64,000 nucleotides of DNA, taken from the NCBI RefSeq assembly GCF_007595705.1, contig NZ_NISY01000010.1, positions 1-64,000 of the forward strand, given 5' to 3'. Positions 24,326 through 33,667 of this stretch are shown here, piece by piece (position 1 is the first letter of the stretch; every line of letters starts with the position of its first letter). The stretch comes from Streptomyces sp. SAJ15. Lineage in GTDB: Bacteria; Actinomycetota; Actinomycetes; Streptomycetales; Streptomycetaceae. The notes beneath the pieces were generated by a model. It worked only from the letters and a program-made list of their open reading frames with translations, had not been told where the DNA came from and searched no databases. The translations under genes were made by a program, and so were the position numbers.

Positions 24326-25678
24326 TCAGCGAGTCCCGCAAGGGAAGACCGCCAGGACCAGGAAGCCCCCCTCGGGCGTGGCGCCGGCGTCCAGCGTGCC
24401 GCCCAGCAGTTGCGCCCGTTCCCGCAACCCCACCAGCCCGTGGCCCCCGCCGGGAAGCTCGGGGGCCGGGGCGGTCGCGTCGGGCGGTCCGTTGCGGATC
24501 TCGACCCGCAGCCCCGGTCCCTCGGCGTGGGTGTCGCGGATCCGCACCCGCACCCGCGCGCCGGGGGCGTGCTTGCGGACGTTGGTGAGCGCCTCCTGGA
24601 CGGTGCGGAAGGCCGCCCGCTCGACGGCCTCCGGGCGTGCCGTGCCGTCGGTGGCCTCCGGGGTGTACTCGGCCTCGTAGTCGACGTCGAGCGCGCTCAC
24701 CTCGATCAGATGCGGCAGGTCGGCGAGGCGCGGCTGCGGGGTGAGGTCGGAGCCGTCGCCGCTGGCCGCGCGCAGGATGCCGACCATGTGGCGCAGCTCG
24801 TCGAGGGTGCGCACGGCCAGCTCGCGTATCGTGCGGGCGCCCTCGCGCGCCTTGGGGTCGGCGGAGCTGATCTGCACCGCCCCGGCCTGCAGGCTGATCA
24901 GGCTGACCTGGTGGGCGACGACGTCGTGCATCTCGCGTGCGAGCCGCGCCCGCTCGGTGCCGACCACCTGGGAGGCGAGCAGCTCGTCGGCGTGCCGGCG
25001 GGAGCGGGTGAGCTCGTCGATCCGGGCGGCCAGCTCGCCGCGGGTGCGGACCAGCAGCCCGAGCGCGATGGGTGCGATGGCGGTGACGCACGAGTCCATC
25101 AGGGTGAGCGTGTTCTCGCGGTACGCGGTGGGGTCCAGGTCCGACACCGGCCACGGGACGAAGTGCGCGGCGGCCAGCAGTGGGGCGCACATGCCGAGCA
25201 GCAGCGGGCCTGAGCGGCGCACGGCGACGGTGTAGAGCGCGATCATGGGCGCGAACCACACATAGCCGATGAGGATCCCCGGCAGGGTGGTCAGGAAGAC
25301 CGTGAGCGGCAGCCGCCGGCGCAGCAGCAGCGCGCCGGCCGCGAGTAGCGACACATTGAGTTCGAGGCCGAGCTCGACGCCGTTGACCAGCAGCGCGTCG
25401 GCGACGGCTATCAGGAACGGGAGCAGCAGCAGCGCCCAGTGCGCGATCCGGTGTCGGGGCGACCGGGCGGGCCGGGCGGCGGGCGCGGGATCCGGGGCGG
25501 GGGCACCGGTGGGCGCGGGCAGCCCCGTCCGGCTCTGGCGCGGCGCCAGGGGGAGCCGCCGGCCGCGGCGCTGGACCTGGCGGGGGACGCGGGGGGTCCC
25601 CTTCGGCACCAGCCGGGCGACGGCCTGCTGGGGGCCGCGGAGGGTCGCGCGCGCCGCGCGGAGCGGTCTCGCGATCAC
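24326..25678 (-). CDS. Two-component sensor histidine kinase (NarL/DesK type)
   Basis: 450 residues from a GTG that overlaps the response-regulator stop (GTGA, 25675-25678). After a basic, proline-rich N-terminus there are about five membrane segments (80-210). The HisKA_3 motif RLAREMHDVVAHQ follows (His251), and then the HATPase domain with EALTNVRKHAP and GGGHGLVGLRERA. It phosphorylates the upstream response regulator. The ligand is unknown. Confidence 0.93.
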   Translation of the reverse strand: MIARPLRAARATLRGPQQAVARLVPKGTPRVPRQVQRRGRRLPLAPRQSRTGLPAPTGAPAPDPAPAARPARSPRHRIAHWALLLLPFLIAVADALLVNGVELGLELNVSLLAAGALLLRRRLPLTVFLTTLPGILIGYVWFAPMIALYTVAVRRSGPLLLGMCAPLLAAAHFVPWPVSDLDPTAYRENTLTLMDSCVTAIAPIALGLLVRTRGELAARIDELTRSRRHADELLASQVVGTERARLAREMHDVVAHQVSLISLQAGAVQISSADPKAREGARTIRELAVRTLDELRHMVGILRAASGDGSDLTPQPRLADLPHLIEVSALDVDYEAEYTPEATDGTARPEAVERAAFRTVQEALTNVRKHAPGARVRVRIRDTHAEGPGLRVEIRNGPPDATAPAPELPGGGHGLVGLRERAQLLGGTLDAGATPEGGFLVLAVFPCGTR

Positions 25679-26451
25679 CGGGCGCCGCCGCTGGGCGGGC
25701 GCTCGGCGACGGGCTGCCGTCCCCCGGCGGGGAGCGGTCTCCCGGCGGGGACCGGGCCGGCGGCCGGGAGCGGTATCCCCGCGGGGACCGGCCCGGCGGC
25801 CGGCGGGCGGCCGGCGACCAGTCCGGCGCGGTCGGCGACGATGGCCGCCTGGACGCGGTTGAGGCCACCCAGCTTGCCGAGGACCGCGCGGACGTGGTCC
25901 TTGACGGTGCTCGGGGCCAGACCCATCCGTTCGGCGATCTGGGGGTTGGCGAGGCCCTCGCCGAGCAGCGCGAGCACCTCGCGCTCGCGCGGGGTGAGGA
26001 CCCGCACCGCGGCGGAGGCGGTGACCTCGGCCTCGGCGGCGAGGAAGCCGCCGATGACGGCGCGGGTGACCCCCGGGTCCAGCACGCTGCCGCCCTGGGC
26101 GAGGGTGCGCACGGCCCGGACCAGCTGCTCCGGGTCGGTGTCCTTGAGGAGGAAGCCGGCGGCTCCCGCGCGCAGCGCGGCGGCGAGGTACTCCTGGACG
26201 TCGAAGGTCGTCAGCATGGCGATGGCCGGGGGGTCGGGCTTGGCGAGCAGCCGCCGTAGCACCGTCAGCCCGTCCACCTCGGGCATCCGGATGTCCAGCA
26301 GCACCACATCGGGCGCGCAGCGCTCCACCGTGGCGACCGCTTCGGCGCCGGAGCAGTCCGCGACCACCTCGATGTCCTGGGCCGTACCCAGGATCAGCCG
26401 CAGTCCGGACCTGACGAGCTGCTCGTCGTCCACCACAGCAACACGGATCAC
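25675..26451 (-). CDS. Two-component response regulator, LuxR/NarL family
   Basis: 258 residues from the GTG at 26451; MIRVAVVDDEQLVRSGLRL begins the receiver domain. The phospho-acceptor Asp is in VVLLDIRMPEVDG (about 53). The LuxR helix-turn-helix is LTPREREVLALLGEGLANPQ through STVKDHVRAVL (about 150-205). An unusual ~45-residue tail of AGPVPAG/PLPAG repeats follows the DNA-binding domain. It is the partner of the coupled kinase. Confidence 0.93.
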   Translation of the reverse strand: MIRVAVVDDEQLVRSGLRLILGTAQDIEVVADCSGAEAVATVERCAPDVVLLDIRMPEVDGLTVLRRLLAKPDPPAIAMLTTFDVQEYLAAALRAGAAGFLLKDTDPEQLVRAVRTLAQGGSVLDPGVTRAVIGGFLAAEAEVTASAAVRVLTPREREVLALLGEGLANPQIAERMGLAPSTVKDHVRAVLGKLGGLNRVQAAIVADRAGLVAGRPPAAGPVPAGIPLPAAGPVPAGRPLPAGGRQPVAERPPSGGAR

Positions 26452-26620
26452 CCGCCGCTCCCTACTCCTCAGCCGCCTCAGCGGTCGTTGTCCAAGAGTG
26501 CCCCACCGGTCCGGCATGTGGAGTAGCCCCCTCCGTCCTCTCGGGGGGAGCACCCCCGCCGACCGGCGGGGGTAAGCCGAGACCAGCGGCGGATTCCGCC
26601 CCGGACCGCTACCCGGCAGA

Positions 26621-27547
26621 GTGCCTCACATGCTGCACCATCCTGCGGGAGTCCTCAGGATCCCCGCACGTTCCACGCGACGCCGCGCCTCTGTGCGCAC
26701 GCTGGCCGCTCTCGCGGCCGCGGGTGTCGTCACGGGACTGATAGCGGGGTGCAGCACACAGTCACAGGCCGCCGCGCCCCCCACACGCGGCGGCCTGTCG
26801 ACTGCGTACGGACCGGCCAAGGGCGTCGGCCAGGAGCGGGTGCGGGACTTCCTGCGGACGCGACGGCTGCTGGAGCACGTGGCCGGGCGGCTGGGCGACC
26901 GGCTGCGGTTGCCACCGCGGGTCGAGATCGCGCTCACCGGCCGCTCGTGCGGCAGCTCGGACGTCGCGTACGACCCGGAGAAGGGGCGGGTGGAGCTGTG
27001 TTACGAGTTCGTCGACGAGGTGCGGGAGCTCTTCGAGGACGAGGCCGCGGGTTCGGACGCCGCCGGCTCGGTTGACGCGGACGCGGAGGGGGCGTCCGCG
27101 GCCCGGGTCGCGGACGCCGTCGCGGACAAGACGGCGGGAGTGGTCACCGAGACGCTGTACCACGAGGTGGCGCACGCGCTCATCGACCGGCTGGACCTGC
27201 CGATCGTCGGGCGCGAGGAGGACGTCGCGGACCAGTTCGCGGCGTTCAACCTGATCCCCCAGGGACCCGCGGGGCGCGCGGCGGTGTTGGCGGCGGCCGA
27301 GAACTACGCGCTCTACGCCGAGGAGACCGACCCGCGGGACATCGACTTCGCCGACGAACACCTCCCCGACGCCTCCCGCGCGGCCAACTACCGCTGTTAT
27401 GTCTACGGCTCCGCGCCCCGGTCCCACGACGACCTCGTCGACGGCGAGCTTCTGACCAAGGCTCGCGCCGAGTTGTGCGAGGACGAGTACGCGGACCTGA
27501 GGCGCGGTTGGGGCGAGCTGCTCGCCCCGTACGAGAACGCCCGCTGA
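26621..27547 (+). CDS. DUF4344-type putative metallopeptidase lipoprotein
   Basis: 308 residues. Arg-rich N-terminus, hydrophobic segment and lipobox LIAGC (Cys44) predict a lipoprotein. TLYHEVAHALID (His181, Glu182, His185) is a HExxH zinc-protease motif, and EEDVADQFA about 15 residues later can supply the third ligand. The DVAYDPEKGRVELCYEF segment is typical of DUF4344 proteins. Catalysis is inferred. The start is uncertain between the GTG at 26621 and the ATG at 26630. A terminator hairpin begins at the stop codon. Confidence 0.82.
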   Translation: MPHMLHHPAGVLRIPARSTRRRASVRTLAALAAAGVVTGLIAGCSTQSQAAAPPTRGGLSTAYGPAKGVGQERVRDFLRTRRLLEHVAGRLGDRLRLPPRVEIALTGRSCGSSDVAYDPEKGRVELCYEFVDEVRELFEDEAAGSDAAGSVDADAEGASAARVADAVADKTAGVVTETLYHEVAHALIDRLDLPIVGREEDVADQFAAFNLIPQGPAGRAAVLAAAENYALYAEETDPRDIDFADEHLPDASRAANYRCYVYGSAPRSHDDLVDGELLTKARAELCEDEYADLRRGWGELLAPYENAR

Positions 27548-27575
27548 CCGGCCCCTTCGCGGGGGGAGGGGCCGG
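27548..27575 (+). terminator. Hairpin at the end of the DUF4344 gene
   Basis: Arms CCGGCCCC / GGGGCCGG with a 12-nt loop, starting at the base after the stop codon. Confidence 0.6.
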
Positions 27576-27626
27576 CCGGCGGGCGGTCGCCCACCGGCGT
27601 CGTTCGACGCCGGGTCGTTCGAGTGT

Positions 27627-27669
27627 CTCGCCGTCGCGGCGGAGGAGGGGTTCCCGCCGCGACGGCGAG
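27627..27669. repeat. Perfect 16-bp inverted copies of the array core
   Basis: CTCGCCGTCGCGGCGG (27627-27642) and CCGCCGCGACGGCGAG (27654-27669) are exact reverse complements around an 11-nt loop. The right arm is the same sequence as the core of the repeat arrays at 1-510 and (CCGCCGCGACGG) 23.8-24.3 kb. It lies again in a gap between convergent genes. Confidence 0.75.
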
Positions 27670-27794
27670 CTGCCACGTCGCCGGAGGCCGCCGGGGCCGG
27701 TCCGACCGGCCCGTTCGGCGCCCCGCGGGTTCGGCCGCCGCCGGGCCGCGACGTGGAGGTCGAGCGGATGTCCGCGCGGTGGCCGGTCGGGATC

Positions 27795-28140
27795 GGCGGT
27801 CAGCGCCCTGGACTTCGCCGAGGTCGGCGAGGGCGTTCCGACGATGCCGACGATGCCGGCGAGGAAGGTGACCACGAGGGGCATCCGGTCCGGCTGCCAG
27901 ACGAAGGCGGTGTGGGGGCGGGCAGCCTCGACCGTCGAGCGTTCGAAGAGCCCGAAGACGTCCATCGGACAGCCGAACCGGCGGCGAGCGGCATCACCGC
28001 GGCCAAGCCGACCGGCAGCGCGCTGAGGGACCGCCACCCCCGGGCCGGGCGTGCCGCGCCACCGCGGTGGAGCCGAAGGCCGGGAGCGGCGTGCCGGCCC
28101 GCGCGGAGGCCGTCTTCGGCCCGGGCGCGGTCACGGTGCC
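27795..28140 (-). pseudogene. Decayed DUF389 membrane protein gene
   Basis: Fragments of the DUF389 family are readable on the minus strand in more than one frame. RSLSALPVGLAAVM corresponds to the family's RSLVALLVGFAVAM. After a frameshift, MDVFGLFERSTVEAARPHTA then FVWQPDRMPLVVTFLAGI and TSAKSRAL follow the family order MD-GLF, RP-T-F-WQPD, VV-LAGI-G, TSAKSGAL. The region before and after cannot be aligned, and no intact start or stop exists. This accounts for part of the otherwise empty 786-bp gap 27548-28333. Recognition is by memory of the family pattern. Confidence 0.55.
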
Positions 28141-28333
28141 CGACCGGCGTGATTCCGCGGGACATCCCGCGCGGGACGCACCGGGGCGTGGTGCTGGACT
28201 CCCCGCCGCGAACCCCACCCGGGTATGGGAGGCGGGGCGCGGAGGCCGGGGCGCCGGGGTGCCGGCGGCCTGGCGTGGCGGCGTGGCGTGGCGGCCGGGT
28301 GCCGGACGTCCCACCCCGTCCTCGGGCCGGGCG

Positions 28334-30028
28334 TCAGAAGGGGTCGGCGGGGGCCGGGCCCAGGGTGGTGGTGCCGGGCGCGGCGCGGTGGCCGAGGCCG
28401 GTGCGGTAGGCGTCGAGGGCGGCCTCCACCCGGCCTTCGCGGCGCAGCAGGTCACCGAGGAGGCGGCAGAGGTCGGCGAGGTCGCCGGCCGCGCCGGTGC
28501 GCTCCAGGAGGGAGAGGGCGGCGCAGTAGTGCTCTTCGGCGCACTCGGTGTCGCCGCGCTCTTCGGCGATCAGCCCGAGCAGCCGGTGCGCGCCGCCGGC
28601 GTGCACCGCGCCGCGTTCCGCGGACAGCTCCGCGACCTCCAGCAGCGGCCGCAGCAGCGCCTCCGCCTCGGCCGCGCGGCCGCGCCGACGCAGCACGTCG
28701 GCGAGCTCCACCTCCACCTGGACGGTGAAGAGCGCCGCCCGCTTGGAGGCGAGCATGTCCCGCGCGGTGCGCAGCTCCTGTTCGGCGCGCTCCAGGTCGC
28801 CGTCCTGGGCGTGGACGTAGCCGCGCATCCAGTGGCAGTGGGCGAGTTCGGTGCGGATGGAGAGCTGCCGGTAGAGCTCCTGGGCCTTGGCGAGCGAGGC
28901 GTCGGCCTCGGCGGTGCGGCCCTCGGCGATCAGGGTGCGGGCCACGCCCCGGTGCATGCCCGCCACCAGCGCCGGATCGCTCACGCGCGGGGCCAGCGCG
29001 AGGGCGAGTTCGGCGGCGTGCGCCGCGCGGGCGTGGGCGCCCATGTCCATGTAGGGGGCGATGGAAGCGGTGTAGAGCAGCAGCAGGGCGTCCGGGTCGT
29101 GCAGTCCGGAGGCGTTGAGCTCGTCGAGGGTGGTCTCCAGCAGGTAGCAGGCGTAGCGGAGTTCCCCGGCGAGCAGGTGGGCGGTCGCCCGGCCGCGGAC
29201 GGCGGGGACGCGGCGCGGCAGCGGCTCGTGGGCGAGCAGCCGCTCGGCCGCCTCGAAGTGGTCGCGGGCGACGGTCAGGTCGCCGCTCTCCAGGGCGCAG
29301 TCGCCGAGTCCCAGCAGCGCCGCGGCGCGTTCGGCGGTGAGCTCCAGCCGCTCGGCCTCGTGGAGCAGGTCCCGGAAGCCGGCGGCGGCGTCCTCGGCGG
29401 CGCCGGTGGCCAGCTCCCGGCGGGCGTCGGTGAGCCGTGCCCGCAGCCGGGTGGCCTCGTGCGGGGAGCGGCCGGTGGCCAGCTCCTCCACGGTGACCCC
29501 GAGGCGGCCGGCCAGGTGCCGCAGGGCCGCCTCCGAGGGTCGCACCTTGCCGGCTTCCAGCGTCGAGACGTACGCGGCGCTGTAGGCGGGCTCCGCCAGC
29601 TGCCGCTGGGTGAGCCGGCGCTCGGTACGCAGCCGCAGCACCCGACGTCCTATCTCCTCCGGAGACTGTCCGAGCAGCCCCGCGTCCCCGCCCTTCGCGG
29701 CCCCACGGGCCGCCGGCCCTCCGCCCCCGGCCCGCGCGCCCGCCTCCCGGTCTGCCCGACCGGTGGCTTCCGCCGCGGCGGTGGTGCCGGTCGTTTCGCC
29801 GGTCGGTTCGGGTCCGGTTCGGGTGGGGTGGCGGGTCGGAGTCGCGGCCGGTGTGGTGTTCGCCGGGTGCGCGGCGTCGGCTCCCCGGGCGGTCTGGCCC
29901 GACGCCTTCGCCGACTCCCGTGTGGAGTCCGCTCGTTCCGGGCCGGGGGCCCCGGCTCCGCTCCGTCCCCGCGGGGCTCGGCCCCGCGGGTCCCGTGTCC
30001 GGTCGTCGCCGGCGATCGGTTCGGTCAC
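28334..30028 (-). CDS. XRE-family regulator with TPR repeats
   Basis: 564 residues. The first ~115 are a Thr/Ala/Gly/Arg-rich low-complexity segment, so the true start may be internal (the frame opens with GTG at 30028). An XRE helix-turn-helix occupies about 125-185 (EIGRRVLRLRTERRLTQRQLAE, with AAYVSTLEAGKVRPS). At least eight TPR-like helical pairs fill residues 200-555 (ARDHFEAAERLLAHE, HCHWMRGYVHAQDGDLERAE). It is divergent from the iminopeptidase-like gene, with only 86 bp between them, and may regulate it. Confidence 0.85.
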   Translation of the reverse strand: MTEPIAGDDRTRDPRGRAPRGRSGAGAPGPERADSTRESAKASGQTARGADAAHPANTTPAATPTRHPTRTGPEPTGETTGTTAAAEATGRADREAGARAGGGGPAARGAAKGGDAGLLGQSPEEIGRRVLRLRTERRLTQRQLAEPAYSAAYVSTLEAGKVRPSEAALRHLAGRLGVTVEELATGRSPHEATRLRARLTDARRELATGAAEDAAAGFRDLLHEAERLELTAERAAALLGLGDCALESGDLTVARDHFEAAERLLAHEPLPRRVPAVRGRATAHLLAGELRYACYLLETTLDELNASGLHDPDALLLLYTASIAPYMDMGAHARAAHAAELALALAPRVSDPALVAGMHRGVARTLIAEGRTAEADASLAKAQELYRQLSIRTELAHCHWMRGYVHAQDGDLERAEQELRTARDMLASKRAALFTVQVEVELADVLRRRGRAAEAEALLRPLLEVAELSAERGAVHAGGAHRLLGLIAEERGDTECAEEHYCAALSLLERTGAAGDLADLCRLLGDLLRREGRVEAALDAYRTGLGHRAAPGTTTLGPAPADPF

Positions 30029-30114
30029 CGTGCCCTCTTCTCAGCCTCTCGCCCGCCGCCCTGTCAGCGGTAAGTTAATTGCTGAGCTAAGTCCATTGAC
30101 GTGAGGATTGAAAG
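30029..30114. promoter_or_regulatory. AT-rich divergent promoter region
   Basis: Only 86 bp separate the two starts. GGTAAGTTAATTGCTGAGCT is much more AT-rich than the surroundings and includes a TCAGC/GCTGA dyad, so shared promoter and operator elements are expected here. GAGG lies about 8 nt before the ATG at 30115. Confidence 0.4.
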
Positions 30115-31467
30115 ATGTCGAAGGCGATGGATTCAGGTCTGCGACGCGCCGGTGACGCCACGATGACCGTCCGTCAGCCGGGGCTCGTCCTCACCGATCA
30201 CTCCTTCGACGTCCCGCTCGATCATGCCGCCCCGGAGGGGGAGCGGATCCGGCTGTACGCCCGTGAGGTGGTGGCGGCCGACCGGGTCGGGCGGGCTGAG
30301 GAACTGCCGTGGCTGCTGTACCTCCAGGGCGGTCCCGGGTTCGGGGCGGACCGGCCGGTGGGGCGTACGGGCTGGCTGGACCGGGCCCTGGACGAGTACC
30401 GGGTGCTGCTGCTGGACCAGCGGGGGACCGGGCGGTCCACCCCCGCCAACCGGCAGACGCTGCCGCTGCGCGGGACGCCGCGGGAGCAGGCCGACTACCT
30501 CGCGCACTTCCGCGCGGACGCGATCGTGCGGGACTGCGAGCTGGTACGGCGTCGGCTGACCGACGGCCGACCGTGGACGGTGCTGGGGCAGAGCTTCGGC
30601 GGCTTCTGCGCCGTGAGCTATCTGTCGTACGCGCCGGAGGGGCTCGCCGCCGCGCTCATCACCGGTGGGCTGCCGGCGCTCGACGAGGACGCCGACGCGG
30701 TCTACCGCGCCGCCTACCCCCGCATGGAGCGCAAGACGTCGGCCCACTACGCGCGTTACCCGGGGGACGCGGAGATCGCGCGTCGGATCGTCGCTCACCT
30801 CGCCGTCCACGAGGAGGTGCTGCCCGACGGCGGCCGGCTCACCGCGGAATCGTTCCAGCAGTTGGGCATCGTCCTCGGCACGGGCGACGGCTCGCACCGG
30901 CTGCACTACCTCCTGGAGGACGCCTTCGTCACCACCCCGGAGGGCCCGCGGCTGAGCGACGCCTTCACCGAGCAGGCCGCCGCCCTGCTCTCCCGCGCGG
31001 GCTCGCCCCTGTACACGCTGCTCCACGAGTCCATCTACGCCCAGGACGGCCGACCCACCGACTGGTCCGCGCACCGGATGCGGGCCGAGTTCCCCCAGTT
31101 CGACGCGGACAAGGCGGTCGCCGACGGGCGTCCGGTGCTGTTCACCGCCGAGACCGTGCACCCCTGGATGCTGGAGACCCACGCCGCCCTCCGCCCGCTG
31201 CGCCACACCGCCGAACTGCTCGCCGCGCGCACCGGCTGGAGCCCCCTCTACGACGCCGAGCGGCTGGCCGTCAACACCGTGCCGGTGGCCGCCGCGATCT
31301 ACCACGACGACCTCTACGTCGACACCGCCCACGCGCTGCGCACCGCGCGGGCCATCCGCGGACTGCGCACCTGGGTCACCGACGAGTTCGAGCACGACGG
31401 GGTGCGCGCGGGTGGGCGCCGGGTGCTGGACCGGCTGCTGCGACTGGTGCGGGACGACGCCGCGTAG
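30115..31467 (+). CDS. Prolyl iminopeptidase-like alpha/beta hydrolase (S33 family)
   Basis: 450 residues. LLYLQGGPGFGADRP (oxyanion region), VLLLDQRGTGRSTP and VLGQSFGGFCAVSYLSY (nucleophile Ser) match proline iminopeptidases, which remove N-terminal proline from peptides. The C-terminal half includes NTVPVAAAIYHDDLYVD, typical of the group. No signal peptide is seen, so it is cytosolic. It is transcribed divergently from the XRE-TPR regulator. Confidence 0.88.
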   Translation: MSKAMDSGLRRAGDATMTVRQPGLVLTDHSFDVPLDHAAPEGERIRLYAREVVAADRVGRAEELPWLLYLQGGPGFGADRPVGRTGWLDRALDEYRVLLLDQRGTGRSTPANRQTLPLRGTPREQADYLAHFRADAIVRDCELVRRRLTDGRPWTVLGQSFGGFCAVSYLSYAPEGLAAALITGGLPALDEDADAVYRAAYPRMERKTSAHYARYPGDAEIARRIVAHLAVHEEVLPDGGRLTAESFQQLGIVLGTGDGSHRLHYLLEDAFVTTPEGPRLSDAFTEQAAALLSRAGSPLYTLLHESIYAQDGRPTDWSAHRMRAEFPQFDADKAVADGRPVLFTAETVHPWMLETHAALRPLRHTAELLAARTGWSPLYDAERLAVNTVPVAAAIYHDDLYVDTAHALRTARAIRGLRTWVTDEFEHDGVRAGGRRVLDRLLRLVRDDAA

Positions 31468-31757
31468 CCGGGGCCGCACCAGATGGCCGCGGGGGAGCGA
31501 CCCCGGCCGTGGTGTGTCGATCGTCGTCCGCGAGGTCCGGGCGCGGGGTGTGAGCGACTCGGTACGCGGAGTGTGCGTCAAAAGCCCTGCCTCATAACGC
31601 ACTTCGGCGACTTTCGCATCTGCCATTGCCCTGCGCCACAGGAGCGTTCTAAGTTGAGCGGCGAATTAATCCGCCTTAACTCGCCGCTTACCCATGGGCG
31701 GCGGGCAAGCGCGGATCGCAACTCCCCCCACCACAAGACAGACTTCGGAGCACCCAC

Positions 31758-33149
31758 GTGCCTACCCCCCAGCGCAGAGGCGCGCGCGCCCGCGTACGCA
31801 CCGGCATACGCAAGCCCGTCAACATCCTGGCGCTGACCGCGACGGCCGGCGCCGTCGTGGCCGCGTCGCTGGCCGCCTCCGCCGACGCCACGCCCACCCC
31901 GAAGGCCGCGCCCCACCCGGCCCCCGTGACGCAGACGTCCGAACGCACCCACCACGTCGAGTACTTCACCGGTCCCGACGGCCACCCCCGGCACACGGAG
32001 GTCCCCGCCGCCACGCCGAAGCGGCTCACCCGCTCCGCCGTGCCGCTCTCCCCCGCGCAGCGGGCCGCCGACGGCGATGTCTCCTCGATCGTGTCGAACG
32101 GCTCGACGGAGGACATGGTCGACGTCGTCTTCATCGGCGACGGCTACACCGCCTCCCAGCAGGAGGACTTCCGCGCCGACGTGCGCGCGAAGTGGGCGGA
32201 GATGTCCGCCGTCAAGCCCTACGCCTCGTACAAGAAGCTGTTCAACGTCTGGTCCGTGGACGCGGTCTCCCAGCAGTCCGGCGTCTCCGGCGACCCGCAG
32301 CAGGGCGTGGTCAGGGACACCGCCCTGGACTCCTACTTCTTCTGCGACGGCATAGAGCGGCTGCTCTGCGTGGACACCGCCAAGGTGGAGTCGTACGCGG
32401 CCAAGGCCAAGGACGCCGACCTGGTCATCGTGCTCGCCAACTCGACCAAGTACGGCGGCGCGGGCTACAACGACGTCGTCTCCAAGGTCGGCTACGACGG
32501 CATCGCCACCGCCTCCTCCGACAACGAGGACTCCGTCCAGGTCGCCGTCCACGAGACGGGCCACTCGTTCGGCAAGCTGGCGGACGAGTACGTCTACGAC
32601 GAGTACGGCGACTACACCGGCGCCGAGCCGACCGGCTCCAACATCAGCAAGCTCAGCGCCGAGGAGCTGAGCGCGCAGCGGAAGAAGTGGTACCGCTGGA
32701 TCGGCCAGGACTCCCCGGACGGCGGCAAGGTCGGGACGTACGAGGGCGGCGGGTACTACCCCAGGGGCATCAACCGCCCCACCGAGAACTCGATCATGCG
32801 GACGCTGGGCCGTGAGTTCAACCTCCCCGGCCGCGAGGCGATGATCGCCGGCTTCTACCGGCACGCCAGCGTGCTGAGCAGCACCACCCCCAAGGGCTCG
32901 GTGCTGACCCGCAACGCCAAGCTGACCGTCTCCCTCCCGGCCTCGGCCTCCGTGCGGTGGTACGTGGACGGCAAGGAGGTCACCGCGGCCGCGGGGAAGA
33001 CCACCGTCACCCCCGCCTCGCTGGGCGCCCCGGCCGACGGTCGTAGCCACACCCTGAAGGCCACCGCGACCGACCGGACGAAGGCGGTGAAGGACCCGGT
33101 GCTGCGCAAGCTGCTCACCGACTCGCGGACCTGGAAGACGAAGGGCTGA
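31758..33149 (+). CDS. Secreted M64-family (IgA peptidase-like) metallopeptidase
   Basis: 463 residues from a GTG with GGAG eight bases upstream. A twin-Arg-poor but basic signal peptide is cleaved near ASADA (about 43). The catalytic zinc motif is VAVHETGHSFGKLADEY (His265, Glu266, His269, with Asp/Glu in LADEY). FIGDGYT and NSIMRTLG are further M64 signatures. The last ~90 residues look like an immunoglobulin-type beta domain (VRWYVDGKEV). It is likely an extracellular protease. Confidence 0.9.
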   Translation: MPTPQRRGARARVRTGIRKPVNILALTATAGAVVAASLAASADATPTPKAAPHPAPVTQTSERTHHVEYFTGPDGHPRHTEVPAATPKRLTRSAVPLSPAQRAADGDVSSIVSNGSTEDMVDVVFIGDGYTASQQEDFRADVRAKWAEMSAVKPYASYKKLFNVWSVDAVSQQSGVSGDPQQGVVRDTALDSYFFCDGIERLLCVDTAKVESYAAKAKDADLVIVLANSTKYGGAGYNDVVSKVGYDGIATASSDNEDSVQVAVHETGHSFGKLADEYVYDEYGDYTGAEPTGSNISKLSAEELSAQRKKWYRWIGQDSPDGGKVGTYEGGGYYPRGINRPTENSIMRTLGREFNLPGREAMIAGFYRHASVLSSTTPKGSVLTRNAKLTVSLPASASVRWYVDGKEVTAAAGKTTVTPASLGAPADGRSHTLKATATDRTKAVKDPVLRKLLTDSRTWKTKG

Positions 33150-33463
33150 TCCACGCGGCCCGCACCGGCCGGCCGCCCCGTGGCACCCCGCCGCGGGGCG
33201 GCCGGCCGCCGAGGCCGCGGACCCGCTCCGTCGCGTCGGCCGGCACAAGGCCGGCCCGCGCGGCGGCGCACGGCGGGTCGTTGATCCGGCCCGCGCGGCG
33301 GCTCCCGGTCGGGGCGTGCGGCGGCTCCCTGGCCGTGCCCGCGCGGCGGCGCCCGTGCGCGGTCGTACGGTGGTCCCTGGCCCGGCCCGCGCGGCGGCCC
33401 GCTGACCGTGCCCGCGCGGTGGCTCCCTGATCCGGCCGCGCGGTGGCCGACGGCCGGCGTCCG
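33150..33463. other. Gene-free region after the M64 peptidase
   Basis: 314 bp. A terminator occupies 33166-33208, and the remainder is a degenerate run of GGCCCGCGCGGCGGC-like units about 30-45 bp apart. No gene is seen. Confidence 0.5.
33166..33208. terminator. Strong hairpin after the M64 gene
   Basis: Perfect 14-bp arms CGGCCGGCCGCCCC / GGGGCGGCCGGCCG with a 15-nt loop, starting 17 bp after the stop. Confidence 0.7.
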
Positions 33464-33601
33464 CTAGGCCAGCACGGTTCCGGTGCCCGCGCAGCCGCTG
33501 CACTGGGTGGTGATCTTGTTGCCGAGGTGGGTCTCCCACTCCACCTCGCCCGTCCCGCCGCAGTCGGGGCAGGTCTTCTCCGGCGGCAGCCCGTCGCTCA
33601 T
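33464..33601 (-). CDS. Small zinc-ribbon-like protein
   Basis: 45 residues from the ATG at 33601 with GGAGAA upstream. It is almost entirely two CxxCxGxG-type knuckles, CPDCGGTG and CSGCAGTG, like the DnaJ zinc-finger repeats, and should bind one zinc ion. Such mini-proteins are widespread in Streptomyces; their role is unknown. Confidence 0.8.
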   Translation of the reverse strand: MSDGLPPEKTCPDCGGTGEVEWETHLGNKITTQCSGCAGTGTVLA

Positions 33602-33667
33602 GATCAGTTCTCCTTCACCGGGTCGCGCCCGTCCATCATTGCGCAGCAACGCCCGTGTTGGGGGTGT

